Below are positions 17,523 to 26,584 of a stretch of 64,000 nt of DNA, piece after piece. Source of the DNA: Chryseobacterium balustinum (GTDB lineage Bacteria; Bacteroidota; Bacteroidia; Flavobacteriales; Weeksellaceae); NCBI RefSeq assembly GCF_900168205.1, contig NZ_FUZE01000022.1:17329-81328 (forward strand), in the 5' to 3' direction. Numbering within the stretch: the stretch's first letter is position 1; each line of letters opens with the position of its first letter. A model generated the notes under the pieces. The model saw nothing but the letters and a program-made list of their open reading frames with translations. It had not been told where the DNA came from and made no database searches. Position numbers and translations under genes: made by a program.

Positions 17523-19640
17523 ATGAAAGCAATCATTGCAGAAAAACCCAGTGTTGCGAGAGAAATCGCCCAAATATTACACGTAAATGAAAGAAAAGAC
17601 GGCTATCTCAAAGGTAACGGCTATTATGTAACCTGGGCATTGGGTCATTTGGTGTCATTGGGAATGCCGGAAGATTATGGTATAAGAGGCTTTGAACAAG
17701 CCTCTTTACCGATCTTTCCAAACCCATTTATAGTAATCCCAAGAAAAATCAAAAAAGCAAGTTATTATCAGCCCGATCCATCCGCTTTAAAACAGTTGAA
17801 AGTAATACAATATGTTATAAACCAATGTACAAGTATTATCGTTGCTACCGATGCTGGAAGGGAAGGCGAACTGATTTTCCGATATATCTACGATTATCTG
17901 AAATGCAAAAAGCCTTTTGTAAGGCTTTGGATTAGTTCATTGACTGAAAGAGCCATTCGTGAAGGTTTTGAAAAATTGCAACCCGGCTCAGATTTCGACG
18001 GATTGTATCGGTCTGCTAAAGCAAGAAGCGAAGCAGACTGGCTTGTCGGAATCAATGCCAGCCAATCATTGAGCATTGCTGCTAACAAAGATGTCTATTC
18101 TTTGGGAAGGGTTCAGACACCTACACTTTCTCTTATCTGTAAAAGATTTGAAGACCATCAAAATTTCACGCAAAAGAAATATTGGCAAATCCGGCTAAAA
18201 CATCGAAAGGATTATTTGGATTTTACAAGTCTTTCCAATCAGCAGTGGGATGATAAGAAGGCAACAGAGCAAATTCAAAAATCCATAGAAAGGGAGGGAA
18301 GGGCGACTGTAGAAGATGTATCAGTCAGTAGTGTAAAAGAACCAGCTCCATTGCTTTTTGATTTGACGGAACTCCAAAAAGAAGCCAATAGAAAGCTTGG
18401 ATTGTCTGCTGATGAAGTCTTGCAGACTGCGCAAAGCCTTTACGAAAAGAAATTTATTACCTATCCAAGAACCGGGAGCAAATATATTCCCGAAGATCTT
18501 TGGGCAGAAATCCCGGAATTGATTAGAATATTGAAGCAAACTGATCCATTCAAATCAGCCATCACTACGCTAAAATTCGGAAACTTCAACAAACGTATCG
18601 TCAACGATCTGAAAGTAACAGATCATCACGGTCTTTTACCCACAACAAAAATTCCATCCGCTTTGACAGCCAGTGAAAAATCTATTTATCAGATGATTGT
18701 ATACCGACTATTAGAATCATTGTCGGAGCACTGTTCCAAACAAATTACTCATGTAACAATCAAAGTCCATCACTATGAGTTCAGTATAAAAGGTTCAAAA
18801 ATACTCATTAAAGGATGGCGTGCTATCAAAGGTATATTGTCTGATGATACTCATCCAAACCAGACTCATAATTCCGACAATGATACAAAACTCTTGCTTT
18901 TGGAACTTCCGGAGTTCAAAAAAGGAGAGGAACTAAAAATCTCAAAAACAGAACTGCTGGAAAAACAGACCTATCCTCCAAAACTCTTTACGGAAGCAGA
19001 TCTTTTATCTGCCATGGAAAATGCAGGAAGACATATCGAAGACAAGGAACAGCAAAAAGCCTTAGCCAGTATCGGAATCGGCACTCCTGCAACTAGAGCT
19101 TCGATTATTGAAATATTGATCAACAGAAATTATATCACAAGAAAAAATAAAACACTGATTCCTACCAACAAAGGCTTACAGGTCTATCATCTAGTAAAAG
19201 ACAAGAAAATTGCCAATGTCCAGATGACCGCAGAGTGGGAGATGGCATTTAATCAAATCGAAAAAAATGAACTCGATCCAAAACAATTCATTAATAATAT
19301 TAAAGATTATACCGCAGAAATTACCAAAGAACTTTTATCGCTAAATATCCCCCAAAAAAATATTCCCGAACTCAAATGCCCTAAATGTCAAAAGCACAAC
19401 CTTATCATCAAAGAGAAAATCGTTAAATGCCCAGATGAACAGTGTAATTGGATTCTCTTTAGAATGATATGCGGAGTACAACTCAGTATTAAAGATCTTA
19501 CGTTATTATTAACTCAAAACAAAACATCATTAATCAAAAACATGAAGAGTAAAAACGGTGAAAATTTTAATGCCTATATTGTTTTGAAAGATGATCTAAC
19601 TACGTCTTTTGAATTCATAAATCCAATTTTAAAGAAATAA
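17523..19640 (+). CDS. topB: Type IA DNA topoisomerase III
   Basis: 705 residues. The N-terminal Toprim domain starts KAIIAEKPSVA (catalytic Glu7) and contains VATDAGREGELIFR. The active-site tyrosine lies in KFITYPRTGSKY around residue 314. A C-terminal zinc ribbon has CPKC and CPDEQC pairs near residues 618-641, followed by a short extra domain. In CTnDOT the equivalent gene is exc, needed for excision in vivo though apparently not for its topoisomerase activity. It ends the plus-strand operon starting at 15630. Confidence 0.9.
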   Translation: MKAIIAEKPSVAREIAQILHVNERKDGYLKGNGYYVTWALGHLVSLGMPEDYGIRGFEQASLPIFPNPFIVIPRKIKKASYYQPDPSALKQLKVIQYVINQCTSIIVATDAGREGELIFRYIYDYLKCKKPFVRLWISSLTERAIREGFEKLQPGSDFDGLYRSAKARSEADWLVGINASQSLSIAANKDVYSLGRVQTPTLSLICKRFEDHQNFTQKKYWQIRLKHRKDYLDFTSLSNQQWDDKKATEQIQKSIEREGRATVEDVSVSSVKEPAPLLFDLTELQKEANRKLGLSADEVLQTAQSLYEKKFITYPRTGSKYIPEDLWAEIPELIRILKQTDPFKSAITTLKFGNFNKRIVNDLKVTDHHGLLPTTKIPSALTASEKSIYQMIVYRLLESLSEHCSKQITHVTIKVHHYEFSIKGSKILIKGWRAIKGILSDDTHPNQTHNSDNDTKLLLLELPEFKKGEELKISKTELLEKQTYPPKLFTEADLLSAMENAGRHIEDKEQQKALASIGIGTPATRASIIEILINRNYITRKNKTLIPTNKGLQVYHLVKDKKIANVQMTAEWEMAFNQIEKNELDPKQFINNIKDYTAEITKELLSLNIPQKNIPELKCPKCQKHNLIIKEKIVKCPDEQCNWILFRMICGVQLSIKDLTLLLTQNKTSLIKNMKSKNGENFNAYIVLKDDLTTSFEFINPILKK

Positions 19641-19653
19641 TATAGAATTAACT

Positions 19654-19661
19654 TATATTTG
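19654..19661 (+). promoter_or_regulatory. -7 box of a Bacteroidota promoter for the DUF4062 operon
   Basis: TATATTTG matches TAnnTTTG 26 bp before the ATG at 19688. No clear TTTG -33 element is seen, so this is a partial match. Confidence 0.4.
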
Positions 19662-19687
19662 TTACAAACTAATATTATCGGTTACAT

Positions 19688-20260
19688 ATGCCCACCAAAC
19701 CTAAGATCAAAATAATGTTATCTTCTACTGTGCATGGTAGTCAACATATTATTGAATCAATATATGCTACGTTGGTACGTTTTGGATACCAGGTTCTTTG
19801 TTCGCATATGGGAACTGTTTATCCAAAACCAGGTCTGTCTCCTGAAGAATCTTGTTTAGCCGCTGTAGAAGAGTGCGATTTTTTTTTCGGAATTATTTTC
19901 CCACATTACGGATCAGGAATTACTCATAAAGAGTTTGCTAAAGCAGTCGAGCTAAATAAACCAAGAGGTTTTTTAGCTCATTCTCATATTCCGTTTTTAA
20001 GAACTTTACTTAGAAAAGTTATGTATGATGAACATGGAAATAGAAAAGAGTTCAAATTAGATAAAACTACTGTTTTAGATAGTTTAGAAGTTATAGAAAT
20101 GTATAATTTAGCTATAGGACATGGGCTTCCTTTACAAAATAGATTGTGGACACAGGAGTTTAGTAAGTATGAATTAGATGGAAGTCCGTTTATTAAGACT
20201 TTATTTGAAGATTACCCAAGATTTGAAAAAGATTTAAATGAATTGAAAAATGGAAAATAG
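19688..20260 (+). CDS. DUF4062 domain protein
   Basis: 190 residues. KIMLSSTVHGSQHIIESIYATL at the N-terminus and AAVEECDFFFGIIFPHYGSG around residue 70 are the DUF4062 pattern, a TIR/Rossmann-like fold seen at the N-terminus of many STAND-type and defence proteins. Here it stands alone, and its stop overlaps the next gene by 11 bp. The pair is likely one functional unit. It may be a nucleotide- or nucleoside-binding sensor, or an effector. Activity is unproven. Confidence 0.8.
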   Translation: MPTKPKIKIMLSSTVHGSQHIIESIYATLVRFGYQVLCSHMGTVYPKPGLSPEESCLAAVEECDFFFGIIFPHYGSGITHKEFAKAVELNKPRGFLAHSHIPFLRTLLRKVMYDEHGNRKEFKLDKTTVLDSLEVIEMYNLAIGHGLPLQNRLWTQEFSKYELDGSPFIKTLFEDYPRFEKDLNELKNGK

Positions 20261-21758
20261 TAATCTTAAAAATTTAGTTCAAAAAGGAGAGAATGATACC
20301 TTGGCATTTCTTGAAGATTTAGATTTAAATCAGATAGCTATAACTCTTTCTAGTCTATTAAATCATAAAGGAGGAAATTTAATTGTCGGAGTTACTGATT
20401 CAGGTAAACTTAAAGGTATTTCAAATCAATACAATCTTAGTGATATTAAGTCTTTTCTAATAAATACAATTATCCCGGAAAGTCCTATTGAAGTTTTCGA
20501 AGAATTATTCAATGGTAATTCATTTTTAATATTTAAAGTTTGGGAAGGAACAAGACAGCCTTATATATTTAATGGTGATATCTATTACAGAAAAGGAAAA
20601 TATACCAGTAAAGCAGACTCTAAAGAGCTTTCAGCATTAATACATGACCGCCAGAAAAGTGAACTTCATTGGGAGAGACAGGCTTCTTTAGGTTTTGAAT
20701 GGGAAGATTTAGATCATAAAGGTATACAGTCAGTAATGAATGATGCTAAAGTAAACAATAGAAGCAGTTATCAGGGAGAGGATGAATTAGAATTTTTAAG
20801 CCATTACGGTTTATTTAATAATGGATCCTTTTCTAATGCATGTATTGTACTTTTTTCCAAAAACCCTGGGCAGTTTTTACCGCAAACCCGAGTACGCTTA
20901 ACTGAATATCCAAGTAATAAAACTGGAGACAGCTTAGTAAGAGATGAGCTACTAGAAGGAAATTTATTTGTTATCAGAGAAAAGTTAGAAAAGTTTGTTT
21001 CTGGTATGGGAACAAAAAGTATATTCTCACATGAAGAATGGAGACGTTTTGATTTTCAATATCCTGAAAAGGCATTACAAGAAGGTATTATAAATGCCTT
21101 AATTCACAGAGATTATAGTAGGTTTAACAGTCATCTGACAATTTCAATTTATCCGGATTCTTTTGTAATTGCAAATAGTGGTAATCTACCTGAAGATATG
21201 AAGGTTTCTGATTTAAAGAAAAATCACCGTTCATTTCCAGCAAATCCAGATATCGCACAAATTGTATTTTTATTGGGTTATATTGATAAGTTAGGACGTG
21301 GAACAGTTAAAATAATTGAAGAATGTAAAGCTTCAGGGCTTAGAGAACCTAAATGGACTAATAAAAGCAATGAGGTTGTATTAACTTTTTACGGTCCTGT
21401 TGCTAATACTGGTAACGAGTCAGAAGATAGAGCTAATAATAGTAAGGATGCTTATGTTATTAATGATGCTGTAGATGATGCAGTAAATGATGCAGTAAAT
21501 GATGCAGTAAATGATGCGGTAAATGATGCAGTAAAGACTAGATTAAAACATACAGTTAAACTTATGTATACCGAAAACTCAGTTACTCTAAAAGATCTGG
21601 TTTCCCGCTTTAACAGCTCCAGAGCAACAATTCAAAGAGATCTTCTATTATTAAACGCAGGTAATTTAATTACAAGAATAGGCTCAGATAAATATAGAGA
21701 ATATACTTTAAATGATGCACTAAAAAAACAATTTGATGCGGTAAGAAATAATAATTGA
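20250..21758 (+). CDS. Schlafen/AlbA_2-domain ATP-binding protein with tandem NDAV repeats
   Basis: 502 residues. The N-terminal AlbA_2 (Schlafen-like) domain spans about residues 8-125 (NHKGGNLIVGVTDSGKLKGI). It is followed by a GHKL-type ATPase half (about 270-390) with QEGIINALIHRDYS and DKLGRGTVKI segments, a 24-residue linker of six (N/D)DAV repeats, and a C-terminal winged HTH (LVSRFNSSRATIQRDLLLL). This is the plan of RecG-like/ATP-dependent transcriptional regulators. With the overlapping DUF4062 gene it may form a two-gene defence or stress unit. Confidence 0.8.
   Translation: MENSNLKNLVQKGENDTLAFLEDLDLNQIAITLSSLLNHKGGNLIVGVTDSGKLKGISNQYNLSDIKSFLINTIIPESPIEVFEELFNGNSFLIFKVWEGTRQPYIFNGDIYYRKGKYTSKADSKELSALIHDRQKSELHWERQASLGFEWEDLDHKGIQSVMNDAKVNNRSSYQGEDELEFLSHYGLFNNGSFSNACIVLFSKNPGQFLPQTRVRLTEYPSNKTGDSLVRDELLEGNLFVIREKLEKFVSGMGTKSIFSHEEWRRFDFQYPEKALQEGIINALIHRDYSRFNSHLTISIYPDSFVIANSGNLPEDMKVSDLKKNHRSFPANPDIAQIVFLLGYIDKLGRGTVKIIEECKASGLREPKWTNKSNEVVLTFYGPVANTGNESEDRANNSKDAYVINDAVDDAVNDAVNDAVNDAVNDAVKTRLKHTVKLMYTENSVTLKDLVSRFNSSRATIQRDLLLLNAGNLITRIGSDKYREYTLNDALKKQFDAVRNNN
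21462..21533 (+). repeat. Six tandem 12-bp coding repeats
   Basis: Six units of consensus AATGATGCAGTA, nearly identical at DNA level, encode (N/D)DAV x6 in the linker before the winged HTH. Sequence identity at third positions suggests recent slippage or duplication, so the copy number may vary between strains. Confidence 0.9.
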
Positions 21759-21793
21759 TGCACTTAATTTGATTCTAAGCATGAAAAAAAAGA

Positions 21794-21858
21794 TTTGACT
21801 TTTTAAAAAAAATAACATAACTTTGGCTTCAGAATTACATATATGTAATTCTGAAGCC
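21794..21858 (+). promoter_or_regulatory. Promoter with a perfect 34-bp palindrome over the start site
   Basis: TTTG (21794-21797) and TAACTTTG (21818-21825) are 20 bp apart and match the Bacteroidota sigma-A consensus. The expected transcription start falls inside a perfect 34-bp palindrome (21825-21858) with half-site GGCTTCAGAATTACATA. It is 51 bp upstream of the AbiEi-like gene. It can be a repressor operator as DNA or a 16-bp hairpin at the 5' end of the mRNA. Confidence 0.65.
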
Positions 21859-21909
21859 GTGTTAATTGTATTTAATGGTTAAGTCGTTGATAGTTAATTA
21901 ATTATATTT

Positions 21910-22746
21910 ATGGTTAAAGATTTAGAATATTATTTACCCATAATGGAATTCTATATTTCTAAGATCATTATCCCGGTAATCAATGATAGTGAACTCAATG
22001 ATGTCATTTCTGTGATTAAAGACAGTAGAGGTTTAAAAAGTCGCAAGAGGGAAGAAGTAAAGGATTTTGTTATTAATAAATTTGTTAAAGAAAAAATTTT
22101 AGGAACTCCTAATCTATATTGTTTCAGCACTGATGTGGATATTTTAGAAATATATTCGGCTGTCTCCAGAATTTCTTTTTTCAGCTACCAAACTTCATTA
22201 TACATTCATTCATTAGTAGAAGAACTTTCATATGATATTTTTATGGTCAAAGAAAGGAAGCCTTATGACCAGCAATCAGAAAATGTGTTGACACAGCATT
22301 CAATAGATGCATCATTTAAAAAAGATCCAAGATTAGCAACAAATAAGAGAGTGCTAAAAGGTCATCAAATCCATATTATTACCGGGCAGTTTCAAGATAA
22401 TATAGGAGTCAAGAAATCTCAACAATATTTTATTGCTGATCTAGAAAGAACATTAATAGATTGCACAGTCCGTCCATTTTATGCAGGAGGGTCACACAGT
22501 GTGCTAAAAGCCTTTGAATCAGCAAAAGGAAAGCTTAATACAGAAGTATTGTTTGAGTATTATTCAAAAATGAATTTTACTTACCCATATCATCAGGCCT
22601 TAGGATACTATCTGGAACAATCAGGATATGAGGAAAGTCAATTCGAACCCTTTTTAGAGTATGAGCAGGAATTTGATTTCTATCTGGAGTATAACATGAA
22701 GAAAAAATCATATGACAAGAAATGGCGTATCTATTATCCAGTCTAA
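21910..22746 (+). CDS. AbiEi-like antitoxin/regulator family protein
   Basis: 278 residues. The C-terminal half has YFIADLERTLIDCTVRPFYA then GGSHSVLKAFE and QALGYYLEQSGYE, the pattern of AbiEi C-terminal domains (type IV toxin-antitoxin antitoxins and DNA-binding autoregulators). The N-terminal half is helical and carries no obvious winged helix. No AbiEii nucleotidyltransferase toxin gene follows. The next gene is convergent. It may be an orphan antitoxin, a regulator, or part of an unknown pair. The palindrome upstream fits autoregulation, since AbiEi proteins bind inverted repeats at their promoters. Confidence 0.65.
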   Translation: MVKDLEYYLPIMEFYISKIIIPVINDSELNDVISVIKDSRGLKSRKREEVKDFVINKFVKEKILGTPNLYCFSTDVDILEIYSAVSRISFFSYQTSLYIHSLVEELSYDIFMVKERKPYDQQSENVLTQHSIDASFKKDPRLATNKRVLKGHQIHIITGQFQDNIGVKKSQQYFIADLERTLIDCTVRPFYAGGSHSVLKAFESAKGKLNTEVLFEYYSKMNFTYPYHQALGYYLEQSGYEESQFEPFLEYEQEFDFYLEYNMKKKSYDKKWRIYYPV

Positions 22747-22799
22747 AAAAATACAATGGTAAAATCTGACATTATCAAAAGCTTTAAACCAAGCTTTCA

Positions 22800-23792
22800 C
22801 TATATTCGATAAGGAATCTTTGATTTTTTAATTATTACATTTTCATATTCCAATTTTTTCAATAATCCTTGCAATGATGCCTTTGTAAGATCAAAATCTA
22901 GAGAGGGACCCACAATAATTTCCTTAATGGGAAGTTTTTTATTGATAAACGTATGCTCAACCGTATCGCCACTTTCTGCAATACGTTTTTTGTATTCTGA
23001 ATATTTATTTTGCAGAATTACATAGGGTACCAGCATTGTTTCAGTAGCTCTGTAAAGTACTTCATCATCACCATGTTTAACAAAATTTCCATCAATACTA
23101 TATTCCAGCCTGAATTCTTTTTCTTCTTCAAAGCCATCACTCTTATAACTGGATACTATTCTATGCAGGAAATCAATGATTGAAAGTCTTGCAAGTCTTT
23201 CATAACCATAATCACTCCAGTCAAACCTATCTTTTATCTGTTCATAGTTTTCAATAATAATCTTAATAATATCTTCTATAGTTTTCAGTTGCTTTTGATT
23301 ATTGTATAAAACCGGTGAGCCTTTTAGTGGCTGCTCAATTGAGTCTTCGAGGCTGTGTAAATCGAATCCAATAGAAATTCCCTTTCCTTGATTTGCATAA
23401 GCTCTCCATTGACTTAGCATATCACCTTCTTTCGAAAAACAAGTTACGAAACGTTCCGTTTTATAAAAATCTTCAATTTTTTCCTTAACCTCATTCAAAA
23501 TTGAATCTGAATAATTTTCAAGCTGTAATTTATCAATAACTTTCAAAACCTGTTCAACTCCGAATTTAAACTCTTTTTTATCGTTCAAATAATTCAAATT
23601 AGTACAAAAGAGTGATTGAGACTGAATAATTGCGCTGAAGCTCGGTAAAGAGGCATAATGATAAACGATTCTACCAAGAGGTTCATTGGTATTAAGATTT
23701 TCTTCTTTAAAAGCATATTTCAGAATGATGTTGGCAAGGTCATGTTCAAAATTTCTCCATAATCCACTTGTCATTTTGGTTTTGTTATCCAT
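22800..23792 (-). CDS. DUF2971 family protein
   Basis: 330 residues. RIVYHYASLPSFSAIIQSQS, then LFCTNLNYLNDKKEFKFG near residue 60 and FVTCFSKEGDMLSQWRAYAN near 115 define the family. GKGISIGFDL follows. It is longer than and only distantly similar to the DUF2971 protein at 13404-14162. Standalone minus-strand gene at the edge of the defence-type cluster. No activity is established for the family. Confidence 0.85.
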   Translation of the reverse strand: MDNKTKMTSGLWRNFEHDLANIILKYAFKEENLNTNEPLGRIVYHYASLPSFSAIIQSQSLFCTNLNYLNDKKEFKFGVEQVLKVIDKLQLENYSDSILNEVKEKIEDFYKTERFVTCFSKEGDMLSQWRAYANQGKGISIGFDLHSLEDSIEQPLKGSPVLYNNQKQLKTIEDIIKIIIENYEQIKDRFDWSDYGYERLARLSIIDFLHRIVSSYKSDGFEEEKEFRLEYSIDGNFVKHGDDEVLYRATETMLVPYVILQNKYSEYKKRIAESGDTVEHTFINKKLPIKEIIVGPSLDFDLTKASLQGLLKKLEYENVIIKKSKIPYRI

Positions 23793-24164
23793 AGATTTTT
23801 TTCTCTAATTTCTAAAATGTTACACTATAAAATTAAGAAAATTAAAGCCATTATCAATAATAGAGTGCGAATTTTCCCACATCAATTTTACTAAATATTC
23901 TTATAAAAATTCCATCTTTGACTGAATTAATGTATTATAAAACTAAATTTTAATTTTCAGATCAATACATTTATTGTAATAATTATTATATTAGAATTAA
24001 AATGTTTACAGTGAACATTCACCTTGTATTAAATCTAAAATTCTTAATAAATCAACGAGATGTTCAGCTTTTGTTCTGTTGGATATTTGAAAAAGATTTA
24101 TTTGTTTAGTTGATATTTACTCGTGAACTAGTAATCAATGAAAAATCTTTGTAAATCGAAAATT
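23793..24164. other. AT-rich intergenic region, nothing found
   Basis: About 370 bp, very AT-rich. I see no gene, strong hairpin or consensus promoter. Confidence 0.5.
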
Positions 24165-25121
24165 TTAAAAGGTCTTTTCAAAAAGTATTTGTTCCAGATC
24201 TTCCAAGGGAGTCCAGATTCCGGATTTTACTTTTAAATAAGTTTTACAGAGTGAGACAATCTTATCTTCAGTCCCAAATCTGATTTTTTTTCTTTCTAAT
24301 TCGGTTAAACCTTCGAAAGCATTGACACTGAAGCCGAAAGTCGATAACAATAATCCGCTTTCCTGCGTTTCATTACAAATTACTTTCAAAAATTCTTTTA
24401 CATACTTTTGACCCAGCTTCTGGGACTTCCAATGTTTAATTTCAACCAAGTACCTTTTTGCAATTCCTCTTTTGTTTATTTGTAGAATCAGATCTTTCCC
24501 ACCATCTTTGCTCGAAGGTGTCAGCTTTACCTCAAATGCTAAGCCTTCAAAAACTTCTGCAATCATTTTTTCTAATTCTCTCCATTCTACTTTCAAAAGA
24601 AAGTTAGAATCTTCAGCAATTTTCTCAATAAATGTTTTGCTTAGAATTTTAATAATATCTTCATAATCCCGCGTATCATTCTCAGTTTCTATTTCTATTT
24701 TAGATGTCCAAGACTTAAGGTCATCTAAGGTTAACAGTTCTACTTTTAATGGATCTGAAATATTTACAAAACGGTAACACGAATTTGAAAATCCTGCAGG
24801 AGCGAACATTATAAGACGATCGTAAGGATAGTTGAAAGCAAACGAGACTCTCTCATGAACTCGTTCCTCTCTAACATTTTTATCAGTGTTCTGGAGAGAA
24901 ATACATATTCTGTCACGTGAATTCTCTTTGAAACACATAAAGTCGAAGTTACTTCTATCAGTGCTTGGATTAAGAATAGTTTTAAAACCATCGTTGGCTA
25001 AAAGCTTTGAAATAACCTGATGAAATGTAAAGCAAATTTCACGGTCATCCTTCGGGCTTGTTATAGAATTCTCTAAAACAAGAATGTCGCGAACAAGTTG
25101 ATCTTTTACGGTGGGTGTCAT
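24165..25121 (-). CDS. Mrr-like restriction endonuclease family protein
   Basis: 318 residues. The PD-(D/E)XK core is in the C-terminal half: WRELEKMIAEVFEGLAFEV, then SKDGGKDLIL (catalytic Asp, about residue 208) and YLVEIKHWK (E-x-K, about 226), with a QESGLLLSTFGFS segment following. This is the Mrr_cat pattern of type IV restriction enzymes. The N-terminal half may be a second degenerate nuclease or recognition domain (FDFMCFKENSRDRICIS). It probably cleaves modified or foreign DNA. Likely transcribed on its own. Confidence 0.75.
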   Translation of the reverse strand: MTPTVKDQLVRDILVLENSITSPKDDREICFTFHQVISKLLANDGFKTILNPSTDRSNFDFMCFKENSRDRICISLQNTDKNVREERVHERVSFAFNYPYDRLIMFAPAGFSNSCYRFVNISDPLKVELLTLDDLKSWTSKIEIETENDTRDYEDIIKILSKTFIEKIAEDSNFLLKVEWRELEKMIAEVFEGLAFEVKLTPSSKDGGKDLILQINKRGIAKRYLVEIKHWKSQKLGQKYVKEFLKVICNETQESGLLLSTFGFSVNAFEGLTELERKKIRFGTEDKIVSLCKTYLKVKSGIWTPLEDLEQILFEKTF

Positions 25122-25182
25122 AAATAACGTCTATTGCCAATTTTAAAAATAAGTAAGATTTACACAATTATAATATTAAAAT

Positions 25183-26514
25183 TTAAAAATCACAATCCAG
25201 CATTTCGATTTTATGAAAAAATAAAGAATCCATATATCTCCATATACCTCCGGGTTGACCGTAAACCATATTCTCACGTTGCTCGCTCTGGTAAAGCATT
25301 CTTAAAAGTATTTCTTTGCAATACTCAATATTATTAAATGATACCATCACTTTCACAACGACTTGTGCAATTGCAGGCGCCTGATGTTCAACCGATAATA
25401 TTTCGAAAGTTTTCAGGTTTTTTGTTTCAAAAACTTTTCGAATTCTTCCGGCTTCTTTACCGATATTAAAATCATCAGAAAATAAAAATATCTGTTTTGC
25501 CATCAGACCATAATTTTTATTCAGCCAGTTGGTTAAAAATAGTACAGCATCACGCTCTGGGGTAAATTCTGCATAATCTTCAATTATTCCATTTGAGGGG
25601 AAATCGACATTTAACATAGGGTTTCTAGATTTCCAATAATCCATATATTTGTCAGTTTCAGCACGTTTTTCTTTTTGAATTCTATAGTTAATAGTAGTGT
25701 TTTTCAAGTCTGAAAATGCCTCTCTAAGAGTAGTTTTCTTAGTTTCTTTTGGTGGTTTTTTTTTATTTTTTTGTAAAGCTTTAGCCCAATCATTAATAGC
25801 GAATAATGTTAGCCATGCTTTACCTGCAACATATTTATTAGCATAAGAAAGGTCTCTCCCGTGCAATATTCCATTACGGTAGGGGAAAAATATTTCTTCA
25901 GTAGTTGTTGCCTTTCGTGTGACATTTAAAATATCTCTAAGCTTGCTGAGACCTGAACTATGTGCCGCTATAGAATCCCAGGCGGTCAAATCTGTGTTTT
26001 CAGCAAAAAAACCTTTACTTTTACTGAGATCATTGACAGTACCATCAATAATCATCAGTAGTAGGGGAATAGCTGAGTGAAATCTTTTGGCTTTAGTATC
26101 TTCGTAGGCTGCATTAATCAAACTATTACGGATTTTAAACTCAGGAACACCATAAGTTGCTTTCACTAACCATTGCATTTCCTGAGTAGTGTAATGATCG
26201 GCAAGTTTCTCTTCAGCCGCTTTAATATTATCAGCTTTTGCTAAACTAATGCATTCTAATATAAGATTGTGATTACCAGATTCATGAGCAATCCAACCTA
26301 ATTCGCTGAAGTAATGATTGAATTGGTCAGGACTTTTAGAAATTTCTTCAAACTGCTTTTCAATATCATCAAAATATTTCAGGTCATGCAAAATTCCTTT
26401 CGCTGTTGAACTGAAAGGAGCTAAAAATGATGCAATTTTCTTAATTGGCTTTACTCCCTTTAAATTATTTCTGAACTCTTCAAATGACGAATTATCTTCA
26501 ATTTTATCACTCAT
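25183..26514 (-). CDS. Hypothetical protein with HEPN-like RNxxxH motif
   Basis: 443 residues, no named family recognised. A helical core around residues 125-245 contains FPYRNGILHGRDLSYANKYV. The R-N-x3-H arrangement is the RX4-6H signature of HEPN ribonucleases and abortive-infection proteins, and the segment LLLMIIDGTVNDLSKSKGFF precedes it. A second C-terminal domain (about 300-430) is unassigned. It sits between an Mrr-like nuclease and a HEPN protein. Its ribonuclease toxin role is inferred from the motif. Confidence 0.6.
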   Translation of the reverse strand: MSDKIEDNSSFEEFRNNLKGVKPIKKIASFLAPFSSTAKGILHDLKYFDDIEKQFEEISKSPDQFNHYFSELGWIAHESGNHNLILECISLAKADNIKAAEEKLADHYTTQEMQWLVKATYGVPEFKIRNSLINAAYEDTKAKRFHSAIPLLLMIIDGTVNDLSKSKGFFAENTDLTAWDSIAAHSSGLSKLRDILNVTRKATTTEEIFFPYRNGILHGRDLSYANKYVAGKAWLTLFAINDWAKALQKNKKKPPKETKKTTLREAFSDLKNTTINYRIQKEKRAETDKYMDYWKSRNPMLNVDFPSNGIIEDYAEFTPERDAVLFLTNWLNKNYGLMAKQIFLFSDDFNIGKEAGRIRKVFETKNLKTFEILSVEHQAPAIAQVVVKVMVSFNNIEYCKEILLRMLYQSEQRENMVYGQPGGIWRYMDSLFFHKIEMLDCDF

Positions 26515-26584
26515 GATATAAAAGTAATTTTACTTAAAATGAATTTACAAAATATGGTAGACGCTCTAAAATTTTACCTAAATT

